This document shows, piece by piece, positions 37,476 to 46,086 of a stretch of DNA of 64,000 nucleotides. Both the position numbers and the translations under genes were made by a program. The stretch comes from Hyphomicrobium sp. D-2 (GTDB lineage Bacteria > Pseudomonadota > Alphaproteobacteria > Rhizobiales > Hyphomicrobiaceae), in assembly GCF_029872155.1 (NCBI RefSeq), contig NZ_JARXLA010000008.1, positions 2,501-66,500 of the forward strand. The letters are read 5' to 3'. Within the stretch, counting starts at the first letter, position 1. Every line of letters starts with the position of its first letter. The notes beneath the pieces are model-generated. The model was not told where the DNA came from. It did not search any database and was given only the letters and a program-made list of their open reading frames with translations.

Positions 37476-38138
37476 TCAGGAAACCTCGGGCAGGCACTCG
37501 GCGTCGGCTGGCAGGGGATCACATTGGCGCATGCCGGAGCAGGCACGCAGGGCCTTTTGGAGCGTTTCAGACCGCTCACCGTCCACCGCGCCGAAGTACA
37601 GCCCGTGGGCCTTCAGCCCGCACTGATACATCTTTACCATGCTCTTGCCGCCCAGCCGCATCGCGAGATTGTAGTCTTCGTAGGCGGCCTCGCTCTGGCC
37701 GAGGGACTGGCGAATGTGCGCCCGAGTATCGAGCGCGGACGGGCTGTCTGGCGCCAGCTTCAGCGCCCGCTCAACATCAGCGACACCCTCCGCTGCCCGG
37801 TCCAGCTTGTAGTAGGACCAAGCGCGATTATTCAGCGCCAGCGGAAAATCCGGCGTTATCGCAAGCGCCGCATCATAATCCTGCAGGCCTTTGTCGAAAT
37901 GTCCGACGAGCGAATACGCCAGCGCACGCATCGCATAGGCGAGGCTGAGCTCATCGCTGGGCAAGCCGGGCGTTTCGATAAGGATCGAGCAGCCCTGAAT
38001 GCGGCGCTCATTATCCTCGCTGTGGCAGTCAACCTTCGCGTTAGAAGCGGCTACTCCCGCTGGGGCCGCTACAGACACGGTCACCGCGACGGCAAAGCTT
38101 GCCAGCAGCATCGCAGCAGCACGACTGACGCGCACCAT
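37476..38138 (-). CDS. Secreted tetratricopeptide repeat protein
   Basis: Protein of 220 residues from the ATG at 38138, which has GGGGAGAG just upstream. A signal peptide (AAAMLLASFAVAVTVSVAAPAGVAAS) is followed by about three TPR units between residues 65 and 165 (AYAMRALAYSLVGHFDKGLQ, ALNNRAWSYYKLDRAAEGVA, ALDTRAHIRQSLGQSEAAYE). Several cysteines in the mature part probably form disulfides in the periplasm. TPRs mediate protein contacts; partners are unknown. Confidence 0.8.
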   Translation of the reverse strand: MVRVSRAAAMLLASFAVAVTVSVAAPAGVAASNAKVDCHSEDNERRIQGCSILIETPGLPSDELSLAYAMRALAYSLVGHFDKGLQDYDAALAITPDFPLALNNRAWSYYKLDRAAEGVADVERALKLAPDSPSALDTRAHIRQSLGQSEAAYEDYNLAMRLGGKSMVKMYQCGLKAHGLYFGAVDGERSETLQKALRACSGMRQCDPLPADAECLPEVS

Positions 38139-38530
38139 AGTCTCTCCCCATTCGCACCGGATCGATCCACACACGGCCACGCTTATGTTGAGCCCCAGCG
38201 TATGTTGGGCACTGAGCGGACCATCGCTAGCCCCGGCCCATCAAAAATCTTGAGGCCATACCAGCCCCACGATCGCAATACCGCCGGGGGCCGATATTTT
38301 CCGTGCAGCAGTTCGGCAAGGTTGGCCTAATTCATCCCGAGCGGCATCAAAAAAATACTGCAGGCCGCGGCCCTAACGCCCTCATCCTTCGGCATGTTCC
38401 AGCCCAGCAATCGCGGTTCACCGTTCCGCATGCTAATGAGGCATTACCTCTGCCGCGCTGCCTGCCCCTTAACCCATTTTCCGCCGGCAGCGTGTTAGCC
38501 TTAACGCCTTCCCAAAGGTGAGCGTCCCAC
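38139..38530. other. Intergenic region between the TPR gene and coaBC
   Basis: About 390 bases between divergent genes with no credible coding region. A small perfect palindrome TAATGAGGCATTA lies at 38434-38446, about 85 bases before coaBC, and may be an operator. No firm promoter boxes were identified. Confidence 0.45.
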
Positions 38531-39769
38531 GTGAAACAGCGGCGAATACTACTGATAATCGGCGGCGGCATTGCCGCTTACAAATGCCTCGAACTCATCC
38601 GCCGTCTGCGTGATGAGGGCGCCAGTGTGCGCGCGGTGATGACTAAAGCCGCCACCGAATTCATCACGCCGCTTTCCGTTGGCGCGCTCAGCAATGGCCC
38701 GGTGCTTACCAGCCTGTTCGATCTCAACGCCGAACAGGAGATCGGCCACATCCGCCTGTCGCGCGAGGCCGACCTCATCATCGTCGCGCCTGCTACCGCC
38801 GATCTGCTGGCCAAGATGGCTGGCGGTCATGCCGACGATCTTGCCTCTACTGTTCTGATGGCCACGGACAAGCCCGTGCTGGTGGCACCGGCCATGAACC
38901 CGCGCATGTGGATGCACGCCGCGACCCGACGCAACGTCACGCAGCTGCTCAATGACGGTATCCATTTTATCGGCCCCAATGTTGGCGAGATGGCCGAGAG
39001 CAATGAAGCGGGGTCTGGACGTCTCGCCGAGGTGCCCGAGATCATTGCTGCAGCGTCGCGCCTGCTGAACGCCGACAACGCACCAGGCGCGCTCGGCGCT
39101 CCGCTTGCTGGCAAGCATGTGCTCGTAACCAGCGGCCCGACGCACGAACCGATCGACCCCGTGCGCTACATCGCCAATCGCTCCTCCGGCAAACAGGGAC
39201 ACGCGATCGCACGCGCCGCAGCCGCGCTTGGCGCTAACGTCACGCTTGTGACCGGCCCTGTTGCACTGGCCGATCCCGCCGGCATCAATGTGGTGCATAT
39301 CGAAACGGCGCAGGAAATGGCGCAAGCCGTTGCTTCCGCGCTGCCCGCCGATGTCGCGATCTTCGCCGCTGCGGTTGCTGACTGGCGCAATGCCGCGCCA
39401 AAGGACGCCAAGATCAAAAAGTCATCCGGCGGCAAACCTCAACTCGAACTCACCGAAAATCCGGACATCCTTGCAGGTGTTGGCAATCGCACCGAAGGGC
39501 GTCCGGCCCTGGTCATCGGCTTTGCAGCCGAGACGGAAAACGTTGTTGCGGAAGCCACGCGCAAACGTCAGACCAAGGGGGCGGACTGGATCGTCGCCAA
39601 CGATGTATCGCCTGCTCGCGGCGTGTTCGGCGGTGACGGCAATACCGTCCATCTTGTTACTGCACACAGCGTCGAGGATTGGCCAACACTGAGCAAGGAC
39701 GAGGTGGCCGCGCGGCTGATGGCGCACATCGCAGAGCATTTCAATTCAAAGGCGTCGGTAGCGGAATGA
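38531..39769 (+). CDS. coaBC: Bifunctional phosphopantothenoylcysteine decarboxylase/phosphopantothenate-cysteine ligase
   Basis: Two steps of coenzyme A synthesis in one chain of 412 residues. The N-terminal FMN domain has [16 protein letters not shown] and APAMNPRMW; the C-terminal ligase domain has [21 protein letters not shown] and [10 protein letters not shown]. The decarboxylase lid reads [16 protein letters not shown], without the catalytic-type cysteine of the E. coli ACG motif. The GTG start at 38531 follows AAGGTGAG. The stop overlaps the dut ATG (ATGA). Confidence 0.95.
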   Translation: MKQRRILLIIGGGIAAYKCLELIRRLRDEGASVRAVMTKAATEFITPLSVGALSNGPVLTSLFDLNAEQEIGHIRLSREADLIIVAPATADLLAKMAGGHADDLASTVLMATDKPVLVAPAMNPRMWMHAATRRNVTQLLNDGIHFIGPNVGEMAESNEAGSGRLAEVPEIIAAASRLLNADNAPGALGAPLAGKHVLVTSGPTHEPIDPVRYIANRSSGKQGHAIARAAAALGANVTLVTGPVALADPAGINVVHIETAQEMAQAVASALPADVAIFAAAVADWRNAAPKDAKIKKSSGGKPQLELTENPDILAGVGNRTEGRPALVIGFAAETENVVAEATRKRQTKGADWIVANDVSPARGVFGGDGNTVHLVTAHSVEDWPTLSKDEVAARLMAHIAEHFNSKASVAE

Positions 39770-40506
39770 CATCGAAGCACAAGCCTGCATCCAAAGCTGC
39801 CGCCGTGCGCAAGACTGCCGTCCGCACCACAAAGCCGGCACGCGTATCCGCGCCCGACAAATTGACGAGAGCAACCACTCCAGCAGCGACACCGGCGCAA
39901 TCGACGCGAAAGAAATCGTTGGCTGCAAGACGGGCGGCGAAGGTGAATGTGCGCGTGGTTCAACTTGAACATGGCAAAGGCCTGCCTCTGCCTGCGTATC
40001 AAACCTCCGGCGCAGCGGGCATGGATTTGCTCGCGGCCATCGATGTCGCCCATCCTGTGACGCTGGCTCCGGGCGCGCGTGCCTTGGTGCCGACTGGCCT
40101 GACGATAGAGCTGCCGCTGGGTTACGAGGCGCAGGTGCGCCCGCGCTCAGGGTTGGCGCTTAAAAACGGCGTCACGGTTCTCAATAGCCCCGGCACTGTA
40201 GATAGCGACTATCGCGGTGAGGTTGGCGTCATTCTCGCCAACCTTGGCCAGGCACCGTTCGAAATACGGCGCGGCGATCGCATTGCGCAGATGGTCATCG
40301 CAGCTGTTCTGCAGGCGACGCTGGTCGAAGTTAAAACCATTTCAAATACGGCGCGCGGCGATGGTGGTTTTGGCTCCACCGGAAAGACAATCGCAAAACA
40401 AAAAGCAACATTACGCAAATCACGCGATAAAAAGAAAGCTATCCCTCCTCTCGCTGCGGCGCCAAAAAAATCAGGTTCAAGCAAAGCCCGTACCCGCAAT
40501 CGGTGA
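39766..40506 (+). CDS. dut: dUTP diphosphatase with basic extensions at both ends
   Basis: Hydrolyses dUTP to dUMP and pyrophosphate. The 246-residue chain is well above the usual ~150. The trimeric dUTPase core spans about residues 60-207, with motifs [41 protein letters not shown] and GDGGFGSTG. Before it are about 60 Lys/Arg/Ala/Thr-rich residues; after motif V come 39 more basic residues (such as [15 protein letters not shown]). The extensions look disordered and may bind nucleic acid. Start and stop overlap with coaBC indicates coupling. Confidence 0.93.
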   Translation: MTSKHKPASKAAAVRKTAVRTTKPARVSAPDKLTRATTPAATPAQSTRKKSLAARRAAKVNVRVVQLEHGKGLPLPAYQTSGAAGMDLLAAIDVAHPVTLAPGARALVPTGLTIELPLGYEAQVRPRSGLALKNGVTVLNSPGTVDSDYRGEVGVILANLGQAPFEIRRGDRIAQMVIAAVLQATLVEVKTISNTARGDGGFGSTGKTIAKQKATLRKSRDKKKAIPPLAAAPKKSGSSKARTRNR

Positions 40507-40622
40507 TCGGATGCGCGACTTGACAGCCCGAGCCAATCACTCAACGTGAGAAGATGAAGCTGAGGCATTTGATCCGTGCACCCTGCGGATCAGCCGATAC
40601 TGCTCAATCAGAAGGCTCCTCG

Positions 40623-41624
40623 ATGACCAACACCACCGAGTTCAAAACACTGGCTGCAACGCAATCGTGGGGACGCGGGCGCGTTTATGATTCAATCGCA
40701 GAAACGATCGGCCACACGCCGCTCGTGCGGCTATCCAAGATAGCGAACGCCGCAAAGGTGAAAGCGGACATTCTGCTCAAGCTTGAATTCTTCAATCCGC
40801 TTTCGTCCGTGAAAGATCGTATCGGCGTGGCGATGATTGATGCGCTCGAAGCGGAAGGCCGCATCACGCCCGGTCGCACCGTGTTGATCGAACCGACGTC
40901 AGGCAACACAGGCATCGGCCTTGCGTTCGTTGCTGCGGCTCGCGGCTATCGACTGATCCTCGTGATGCCCGAGACGATGTCGCTTGAGCGCCGCAAGATC
41001 CTTTCGCACCTTGGCGCCGAACTTGAGCTGACACCGGGAGCTGGCGGCATGCCTGCAGCGGTCGAACGCGCTGCCGAGCTTGCCAAGACCATCCCTGGCG
41101 CCATCATTCCCGGGCAGTTCGACAATCCGGCAAATCCGCTGGTTCACGAAAAGACGACTGCGGAAGAGATCTGGAACGACACCAACGGCAATGTCGATGC
41201 GATCGTGCTTGGCGTCGGCACTGGCGGCACGCTTACCGGCGTCGGCCGCGCGCTGAAGCCACGCAAGCCGGGCCTCAAGATCATCGCGGTTGAACCATCG
41301 ACCAGCCCGGTTCTTTCCGGCCAGCCACGCGGCCCGCACAAGATTCAGGGCATCGGCGCAGGCTTCATTCCGTCCATTCTCGACACCGGTCTGATCGACG
41401 AGATCGTTACCGTATCGAGTGAGCAGGCGTTCGAGGTTTCGCGCCTGGTGGCGAAGGTTGAGGGTATTCCGGGTGGCATTTCGACGGGCGCCAATGTGGC
41501 AGCTGCTCTGTCGATCGCCGAACGCCCCGAGTTCGCCGGCAAGACGATCGTCACCGTCGCGCCTTCGTCAGCCGAACGGTATTACACCAGTGATCTGTTC
41601 CTTGATCCGACAAAGCCCGCCTGA
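40623..41624 (+). CDS. cysK: Cysteine synthase A (O-acetylserine sulfhydrylase)
   Basis: PLP enzyme of 333 residues making cysteine from O-acetylserine and sulfide. PLP lysine K64 is in NPLSSVKDRIG; the phosphate-binding loop is TSGNTGIGLAF; GVGTGGTLTGVG and PSSAERYYTSDLF are family hallmarks. The ATG at 40623 is chosen over upstream codons because the conserved chain begins near it. A strong terminator follows. It lies about 350 bases before an encapsulin-desulfurase pair that consumes cysteine, a link that may be functional. Confidence 0.95.
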   Translation: MTNTTEFKTLAATQSWGRGRVYDSIAETIGHTPLVRLSKIANAAKVKADILLKLEFFNPLSSVKDRIGVAMIDALEAEGRITPGRTVLIEPTSGNTGIGLAFVAAARGYRLILVMPETMSLERRKILSHLGAELELTPGAGGMPAAVERAAELAKTIPGAIIPGQFDNPANPLVHEKTTAEEIWNDTNGNVDAIVLGVGTGGTLTGVGRALKPRKPGLKIIAVEPSTSPVLSGQPRGPHKIQGIGAGFIPSILDTGLIDEIVTVSSEQAFEVSRLVAKVEGIPGGISTGANVAAALSIAERPEFAGKTIVTVAPSSAERYYTSDLFLDPTKPA

Positions 41625-41652
41625 TCGATCGTCTGAACAGCGCTACTCTTCA

Positions 41653-41685
41653 AAAAAGGCGGCTCCGAAAAGGGGTCGCCTTTTT
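41653..41685 (+). terminator. Rho-independent terminator of cysK
   Basis: Stem AAAAAGGCG/CGCCTTTTT with inner CTCC/GGGG pairing and loop GAAAA, ending in a T run. It separates cysK from the encapsulin gene and implies that the latter has its own promoter. Confidence 0.88.
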
Positions 41686-41689
41686 GCTG

Positions 41690-41977
41690 GCAACACTACA
41701 TTCAGGAAAACGAACAACCCCACACAAAACGACAATATAACAGCCTTTGAAAAATAGAATTTCGATTAAACGAACGAAACTCCGTGATAATGAACCAAAT
41801 CTATTTTGGGAATGCTTATTTCTATTGCGAGCCCCAATATTAGAATATAAACCCGCCTTCAGACGCTAAGTCGCAAAACTTCATACATCCAAATGCGGAC
41901 CAAAAACAAAAGGCCCGCATATGCCGCGCTGCCCGCAGGGCAGCGTGCGAGCCAACGTGTGCAAGAAAGGTTTCTCC
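41690..41977 (+). promoter_or_regulatory. AT-rich promoter/leader of the encapsulin operon with palindrome and two hairpins
   Basis: The stretch 41700-41880 is clearly AT-richer than all surrounding DNA. It contains a small inverted repeat ATATT-AG-AATAT (41837-41848), which could be an operator, and a possible -10 box GATAAT near 41787. Further down, two stems could form in the mRNA leader: ATGCGGACC with GGCCCGCAT (about 41893-41920), and the perfect CGCTGCCC-GCA-GGGCAGCG (41927-41945), ending 32 bases before the ATG. AAAGG upstream of the ATG is the likely ribosome site. The regulator is not identified. Confidence 0.5.
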
Positions 41978-42931
41978 ATGGCTGAGGAAGGCGCGGGTCG
42001 CGGAACACTGGCAGAAGGGGCGGCAAGGCAATTAGCCAACGCCACCAAGACGCGGGCGCAATGGGGTGGAATTACGCCGCGCTGGCTCATTCCCTTCCTG
42101 CCCTGGACACCGGTCGAAGCCGGCATCTACCGCCTCAACAAGGTGAAGGAAACGCGCGGCGCAACTGCAAGCTCCACCCTGGACGTGCAGTGCAGTCCGC
42201 CACGGGACAGCGACCCGGACCTGCCAGAGACATTCGTCGACTATGAAGAACAGCCGCGCGAATATTTTCTGAATGCGGTCACCACGGTGCTCGACGTTCA
42301 AACCCGCGTATCCGACCTTTACAGCCATCCATTCGATCAGATTCAGGAGCAGTTGCGCCTGCTGATCGAGAAGGTGAAGGAGCGGCAGGAAAGCGAGCTG
42401 ATCAACAACAAGGAATATGGTCTGCTCGCCAACACCGCGCCGTCAATGCGTATTACTGCGCGCAGCGGCGCTCCGACGCCTGACGATCTCGACGAGCTTA
42501 TCGCGAAGGTCTGGAAAGAGCCGTCTTTCTTCCTGGCGCATCCGCGTGGCATCGCCGCCTTCGGTCGCGAATGCACCCGCCGTGGCGTACCGCCGCCCAC
42601 CGTCAATCTGTTCGGCTCACCATTCCTCACCTGGCGCGGCATCCCGCTCGTACCGTCGGATAAGGTTCCGCTGACGCCGGAAGGAAAGTCCAAATTCCTG
42701 CTGCTGCGCACCGGTGAGAAGAAGCAGGGCGTCGTCGGCCTGTTCCAGCCCGGCGTTCCCGGCGAAGTTGCTCCCAGCCTTTCGGTCCGCTTCATGGGCA
42801 TCGATCGGCGCGCAATCGCATCATACCTGATCTCGCTCTACTGCTCGCTTGCCGTTCACACGGAAGATGCATTGGGCGTTCTGGATGATGTTGAGGTGGG
42901 CAAGTACCATGACTACCCCGCAGCGAAGTGA
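41978..42931 (+). CDS. Family 2A encapsulin nanocompartment shell protein (SrpI/MMP-I-like)
   Basis: Shell subunit of 317 residues with the HK97-capsid fold expected for encapsulins; it should assemble into a closed icosahedral protein compartment. The N-terminal arm ARQLANATKTRAQWGGITPR, followed by WLIPFLPWTPVEAGIYRLNKV, closely resembles cyanobacterial SrpI and mycobacterial major membrane protein I, the type members of Family 2A. Typical later parts include DVQTRVSDLYSHPFDQIQEQ and FGSPFLTWRGIPLVPSDKV. No cyclic-nucleotide-binding insertion is seen, which excludes Family 2B. The ATG at 41978 has AAAGG upstream. The end overlaps the next gene, a cysteine desulfurase, which is the known cargo class of this family. 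Confidence 0.93.
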   Translation: MAEEGAGRGTLAEGAARQLANATKTRAQWGGITPRWLIPFLPWTPVEAGIYRLNKVKETRGATASSTLDVQCSPPRDSDPDLPETFVDYEEQPREYFLNAVTTVLDVQTRVSDLYSHPFDQIQEQLRLLIEKVKERQESELINNKEYGLLANTAPSMRITARSGAPTPDDLDELIAKVWKEPSFFLAHPRGIAAFGRECTRRGVPPPTVNLFGSPFLTWRGIPLVPSDKVPLTPEGKSKFLLLRTGEKKQGVVGLFQPGVPGEVAPSLSVRFMGIDRRAIASYLISLYCSLAVHTEDALGVLDDVEVGKYHDYPAAK

Positions 42932-45047
42932 AGTGAGCGCCGTGGCCGATACGGCAGAAAACGCGACGCCATCCGTCGCAGGTGACGCGGTGCAATCTGC
43001 ACCGCCCACCGCCGTGCCAGACGTGGCGGCGATTGCCCGTCTGGCTAACGCGTTGTATGCAACGCCGCCAGCAAGTCCCTATCCGGGACCAGGCGCGGCG
43101 CTGCCATCGGCGCACGTGTTTGCATCGGAGCCTGCCTATAACTCCGTTCCCGGCACGCCAACGCTGCATCCGCCGCTGACGCCGAACCAGAACCCCGGGC
43201 GGCCAGCGCTGCCTATTCCGGAGTCGGGAGCAGCGCAGCCATCAGCACATGTGTTTGCCGCCGAGCCCGCGTTGCGTAATCCGCAGCAGCTTCAATCCGC
43301 ACCGGCGCTTGCCAGCGGCAGCCCAACAGGCCCGGGCCTGGATACGCTTGAGCTGCCGTCATTTTCGCGATCACCGCAGAACACACCAGGCACAGGTGCA
43401 GCGGCGCCCGCACGGCCAACGTCAGGTGCTCCCGCACCATCGCGGCCCGCGACCAACGAGCTCGACTACGCAGCCGTGCCGCTTTCTCTTGGCGGCACGC
43501 TCGCGCTCGTGCCCGAATTTGATGACGGCGATCTTTCATATGGCAACGACACGCTGACGGGACCGGCTTATGGCGCTGCATCCCCCGACAACAGCTTTGC
43601 ATTCCTTGACCGCTCGACGGCAGCGCCATTCGATCCCGCCCCGAAGTCGGGCAATGGCGCAACGCCTGCTGCAAAGTCTGCGTCTACACCCGCATCAGGC
43701 ACACCGTTCGCATACGCTTACAGCGCTTCTCCGCTTGATGTCAGCGCGCTGGATCTGAACGCACTCGGCTACCAGCATCAGTCTGCCGTTGCGGGATCAC
43801 CACAGGCCATATCGGGCGTGCGCCCATTCGATCCGCGGGCCATCCGCCGGGACTTCCCGATCCTGCGCGAGCAGGTCAACGGCAAGCCGCTTGTCTGGCT
43901 TGATAACGGCGCGACGACGCAGAAGCCCCAGAGCGTTATCGACCGGCTGGCTTATTATTACGCGCACGAAAATTCCAACATCCATCGCGCGGCGCACACG
44001 CTGGCTGCTCGCTCAACCGATGCCTATGAAGATGCGCGCGCCAAGGTGCGCACCTTTATCAACGCGCCATCGCCGGACAGCATCATCTTTGTCCGCGGCA
44101 CAACCGAGGGCATCAATCTGATCGCCAAGGCGTGGGGCGGACGGAATGTCAGCGAGGGTGATGAGATAGTCATCTCGCATCTCGAGCACCACGCCAACAT
44201 TGTTCCATGGCAGCAACTTGCCGCCGCGAAAGGAGCGATCCTCAAGGTCGCGCCGGTTGATGATAGCGGGCAGGTCATCCTGGCGGAGTTTGAAAAGCTC
44301 TTCACGCCGCGTACGCGCGTTGCTTCGTTCAGTCAGGTATCGAATGCACTGGGCACGGTGACGCCCGTTGCCGACATGGTCGCCATCGCCCATCGCCACG
44401 GCGCCATTGCCATCGTTGACGGTGCGCAGTCGGTCTCGCACATGCCCATCGATGTGCAGGCGCTGGACGCGGACTTCTTCGTGTTCTCGGGACACAAGAT
44501 GTTTGCACCCACCGGCATCGGCGCTGTTTACGGTCGTCCCAGCATACTGGAGGCGATGCCGCCATGGCAGGGCGGCGGCAACATGATCAGCGATGTCACG
44601 TTCGAAAAGACAACGTTCCATGGCGCTCCTGCGCGCTTTGAAGCTGGAACCGGCAACATTGCGGACGCTGTCGGCCTCGGCGCCGCGATCGATTATCTGT
44701 CGCGCATCGGCATGTCGAACATCGCTGCTTATGAGCACGAACTGCTGGAGTATCTGACGCGCGGGCTGCTGACCGTTCCGGGGCTGCGCATCATCGGCAC
44801 CGCAACGGAAAAGGCCGGCGTCGCATCGTTCGTTCTGGATGGGTGGCGTGTTGAAGAAGTCGGCAAGGCGCTGGCGCAGGAGGGCATCGCTGTGCGCGCT
44901 GGCCACCACTGCGCGCAGCCGATCCTGCGCCGCTTCGGACTGGAAGCTACCGTGCGTCCCTCGCTGGCGCTTTACAACACCACTGACGACGTCGATGCGT
45001 TGATCGCGGTGCTGCAGCGCCTTCAGGCCAGCCGCGCCCGGCGCTAA
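42909..45047 (+). CDS. Encapsulated cysteine desulfurase (SufS-like) with long N-terminal cargo-loading domain
   Basis: PLP enzyme of 712 residues that releases sulfur from cysteine as a persulfide or sulfane sulfur. Residues 1 to about 305 are Pro/Ala/Ser/Gly-rich and disordered; this is the cargo-loading domain expected for Family 2A encapsulin cargo. It has VAAIARLANALYATPP (39-54) and a duplicated GAAxPSAHVFAxEPA motif (62-76 and 107-121). The catalytic domain begins at FDPRAIRRDFPILREQVNG and has SHLEHHAN (420s), PLP lysine K530 in FSGHKMFAPTG and catalytic C668 in RAGHHCAQPILRRFG. The ATG at 42909 overlaps the shell gene by 23 bases and has GAGGTGGG upstream. Members of this family have been linked to elemental sulfur storage. 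Confidence 0.94.
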   Translation: MTTPQRSEVSAVADTAENATPSVAGDAVQSAPPTAVPDVAAIARLANALYATPPASPYPGPGAALPSAHVFASEPAYNSVPGTPTLHPPLTPNQNPGRPALPIPESGAAQPSAHVFAAEPALRNPQQLQSAPALASGSPTGPGLDTLELPSFSRSPQNTPGTGAAAPARPTSGAPAPSRPATNELDYAAVPLSLGGTLALVPEFDDGDLSYGNDTLTGPAYGAASPDNSFAFLDRSTAAPFDPAPKSGNGATPAAKSASTPASGTPFAYAYSASPLDVSALDLNALGYQHQSAVAGSPQAISGVRPFDPRAIRRDFPILREQVNGKPLVWLDNGATTQKPQSVIDRLAYYYAHENSNIHRAAHTLAARSTDAYEDARAKVRTFINAPSPDSIIFVRGTTEGINLIAKAWGGRNVSEGDEIVISHLEHHANIVPWQQLAAAKGAILKVAPVDDSGQVILAEFEKLFTPRTRVASFSQVSNALGTVTPVADMVAIAHRHGAIAIVDGAQSVSHMPIDVQALDADFFVFSGHKMFAPTGIGAVYGRPSILEAMPPWQGGGNMISDVTFEKTTFHGAPARFEAGTGNIADAVGLGAAIDYLSRIGMSNIAAYEHELLEYLTRGLLTVPGLRIIGTATEKAGVASFVLDGWRVEEVGKALAQEGIAVRAGHHCAQPILRRFGLEATVRPSLALYNTTDDVDALIAVLQRLQASRARR
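43092..43271 (+). repeat. Duplicated putative shell-docking motif inside the cargo gene
   Basis: Codons at 43092-43136 and 43227-43271 encode GAALPSAHVFASEPA and GAAQPSAHVFAAEPA, with 13 of 15 residues the same and a spacing of 45 residues. The codons differ at many third positions, so the amino acids have been kept under selection after an old duplication. Conserved short motifs in an otherwise disordered leader are the best candidates for shell binding. Confidence 0.75.
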
Positions 45048-45054
45048 AACATCG

Positions 45055-45085
45055 AACGGCGGGCGATACGCATGCGCCCGCCGTT
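45055..45085 (+). terminator. Terminator-like hairpin after the encapsulin operon
   Basis: A perfect 11-bp stem AACGGCGGGCG/CGCCCGCCGTT with a 9-base loop starts eight bases after the desulfurase stop. The sequence after it (CCTTCCTC) is pyrimidine-rich but has no real T run, so termination may be partial. Confidence 0.65.
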
Positions 45086-45272
45086 CCTTCCTCAACATAA
45101 CCACTGCACACGCACCGCTTGACAGATCACGGCGACGGAGCACCGCGCGCCACTAATCCCCCAATTGAACTTTCATCGCCCATTGGCGTTTTCCCCGCAA
45201 ACGCATTGCGTTCTGTGCGGGCGTATCTCCATGCGCGTCGCACCTATCGATTGTCACCGTACGGGGCGCGAC

Positions 45273-45965
45273 ATGCCCGATCACTACCCGGAAATAATGC
45301 TGCATCTTGGCTCGGCCCTGCTCGCCGGCAGCCTGATTGGCTTGGAGCGCTCCATTCACGGACGCCCTGCGGGCTTCCGCACGCACGCGCTCGTGTGCCT
45401 TGCATCGGCCTTGCTGATGCTCATTACGCTGTATCAGGACGAGTGGCTGGAAACGATCGCGCGTGAAACCGTTCGCGCTGATCCGACACGCGTTGCGCAG
45501 GGCATCGCGACCGGCATCGGCTTTCTGGGCGCCGGCGTGATCTTCAAGGAGCGCTTCACCGTTCGCGGACTGACGACGGCGGCTTCGATCTGGATCACCG
45601 CCGCCATCGGCATCATGTTCGGCATCGGGTTTTATTTCCCGGCGGTGCTCGCCACCATCGCGACACTGATCGTACTGGCAGTCTTCCGATACGTCGAAGG
45701 CTGGCTGACGACGCGCACCTCGGCCTACAATGTCATCCGCTTTGCGCGCGATTCCATCCTGCCCGAATCTGAGCTGCGGGGCTTGCTCGATCATCACGGC
45801 TTTACCATTTCCAAGATCAGCTATCGGCTGATCGCATCGGGAACGATGTTCGAATATCGCATGTTGATCTATTCGGAGGACGCTGATGCGCCCCAGCGCC
45901 TAGTGCGAACCCTTGCCAGCATGCCAGCGGTTCTGGAATTTCGCCTGTCGATGACCGGAGAATGA
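45273..45965 (+). CDS. MgtC/SapB family membrane protein
   Basis: Inner-membrane protein of 230 residues from the ATG at 45273; an in-frame ATG at 45231 is possible. The first half has four to five helices with family motifs GSLIGLERSIHGRPAGFRTHALVCL and GIGFLGAGVIFKERFTVRGLTTAAS. The C-terminal soluble part (about 150-230) resembles an ACT-like domain. MgtC-type proteins act in growth at low magnesium and on the ATP synthase, mostly known from pathogens; in free-living bacteria the role is unclear. Confidence 0.88.
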   Translation: MPDHYPEIMLHLGSALLAGSLIGLERSIHGRPAGFRTHALVCLASALLMLITLYQDEWLETIARETVRADPTRVAQGIATGIGFLGAGVIFKERFTVRGLTTAASIWITAAIGIMFGIGFYFPAVLATIATLIVLAVFRYVEGWLTTRTSAYNVIRFARDSILPESELRGLLDHHGFTISKISYRLIASGTMFEYRMLIYSEDADAPQRLVRTLASMPAVLEFRLSMTGE

Positions 45966-46086
45966 AACCTCACCGTTCAACCTCGGCGCATCATCCGGCG
46001 CCGTCATAAGCACAGCTATTTTTCTTCGTTCCGCCCTTCGCCTGCGTTCGGCTAGCTAGCAATCCGAGATCGGGCTGGAGGGATAA

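Noticed and set aside
41978-42931. Phage capsid or type IV secretion component
   Set aside because: The HK97-like family could suggest a prophage, but no other phage genes are present and the partner is a cysteine desulfurase; the N-terminus fits Family 2A encapsulins.
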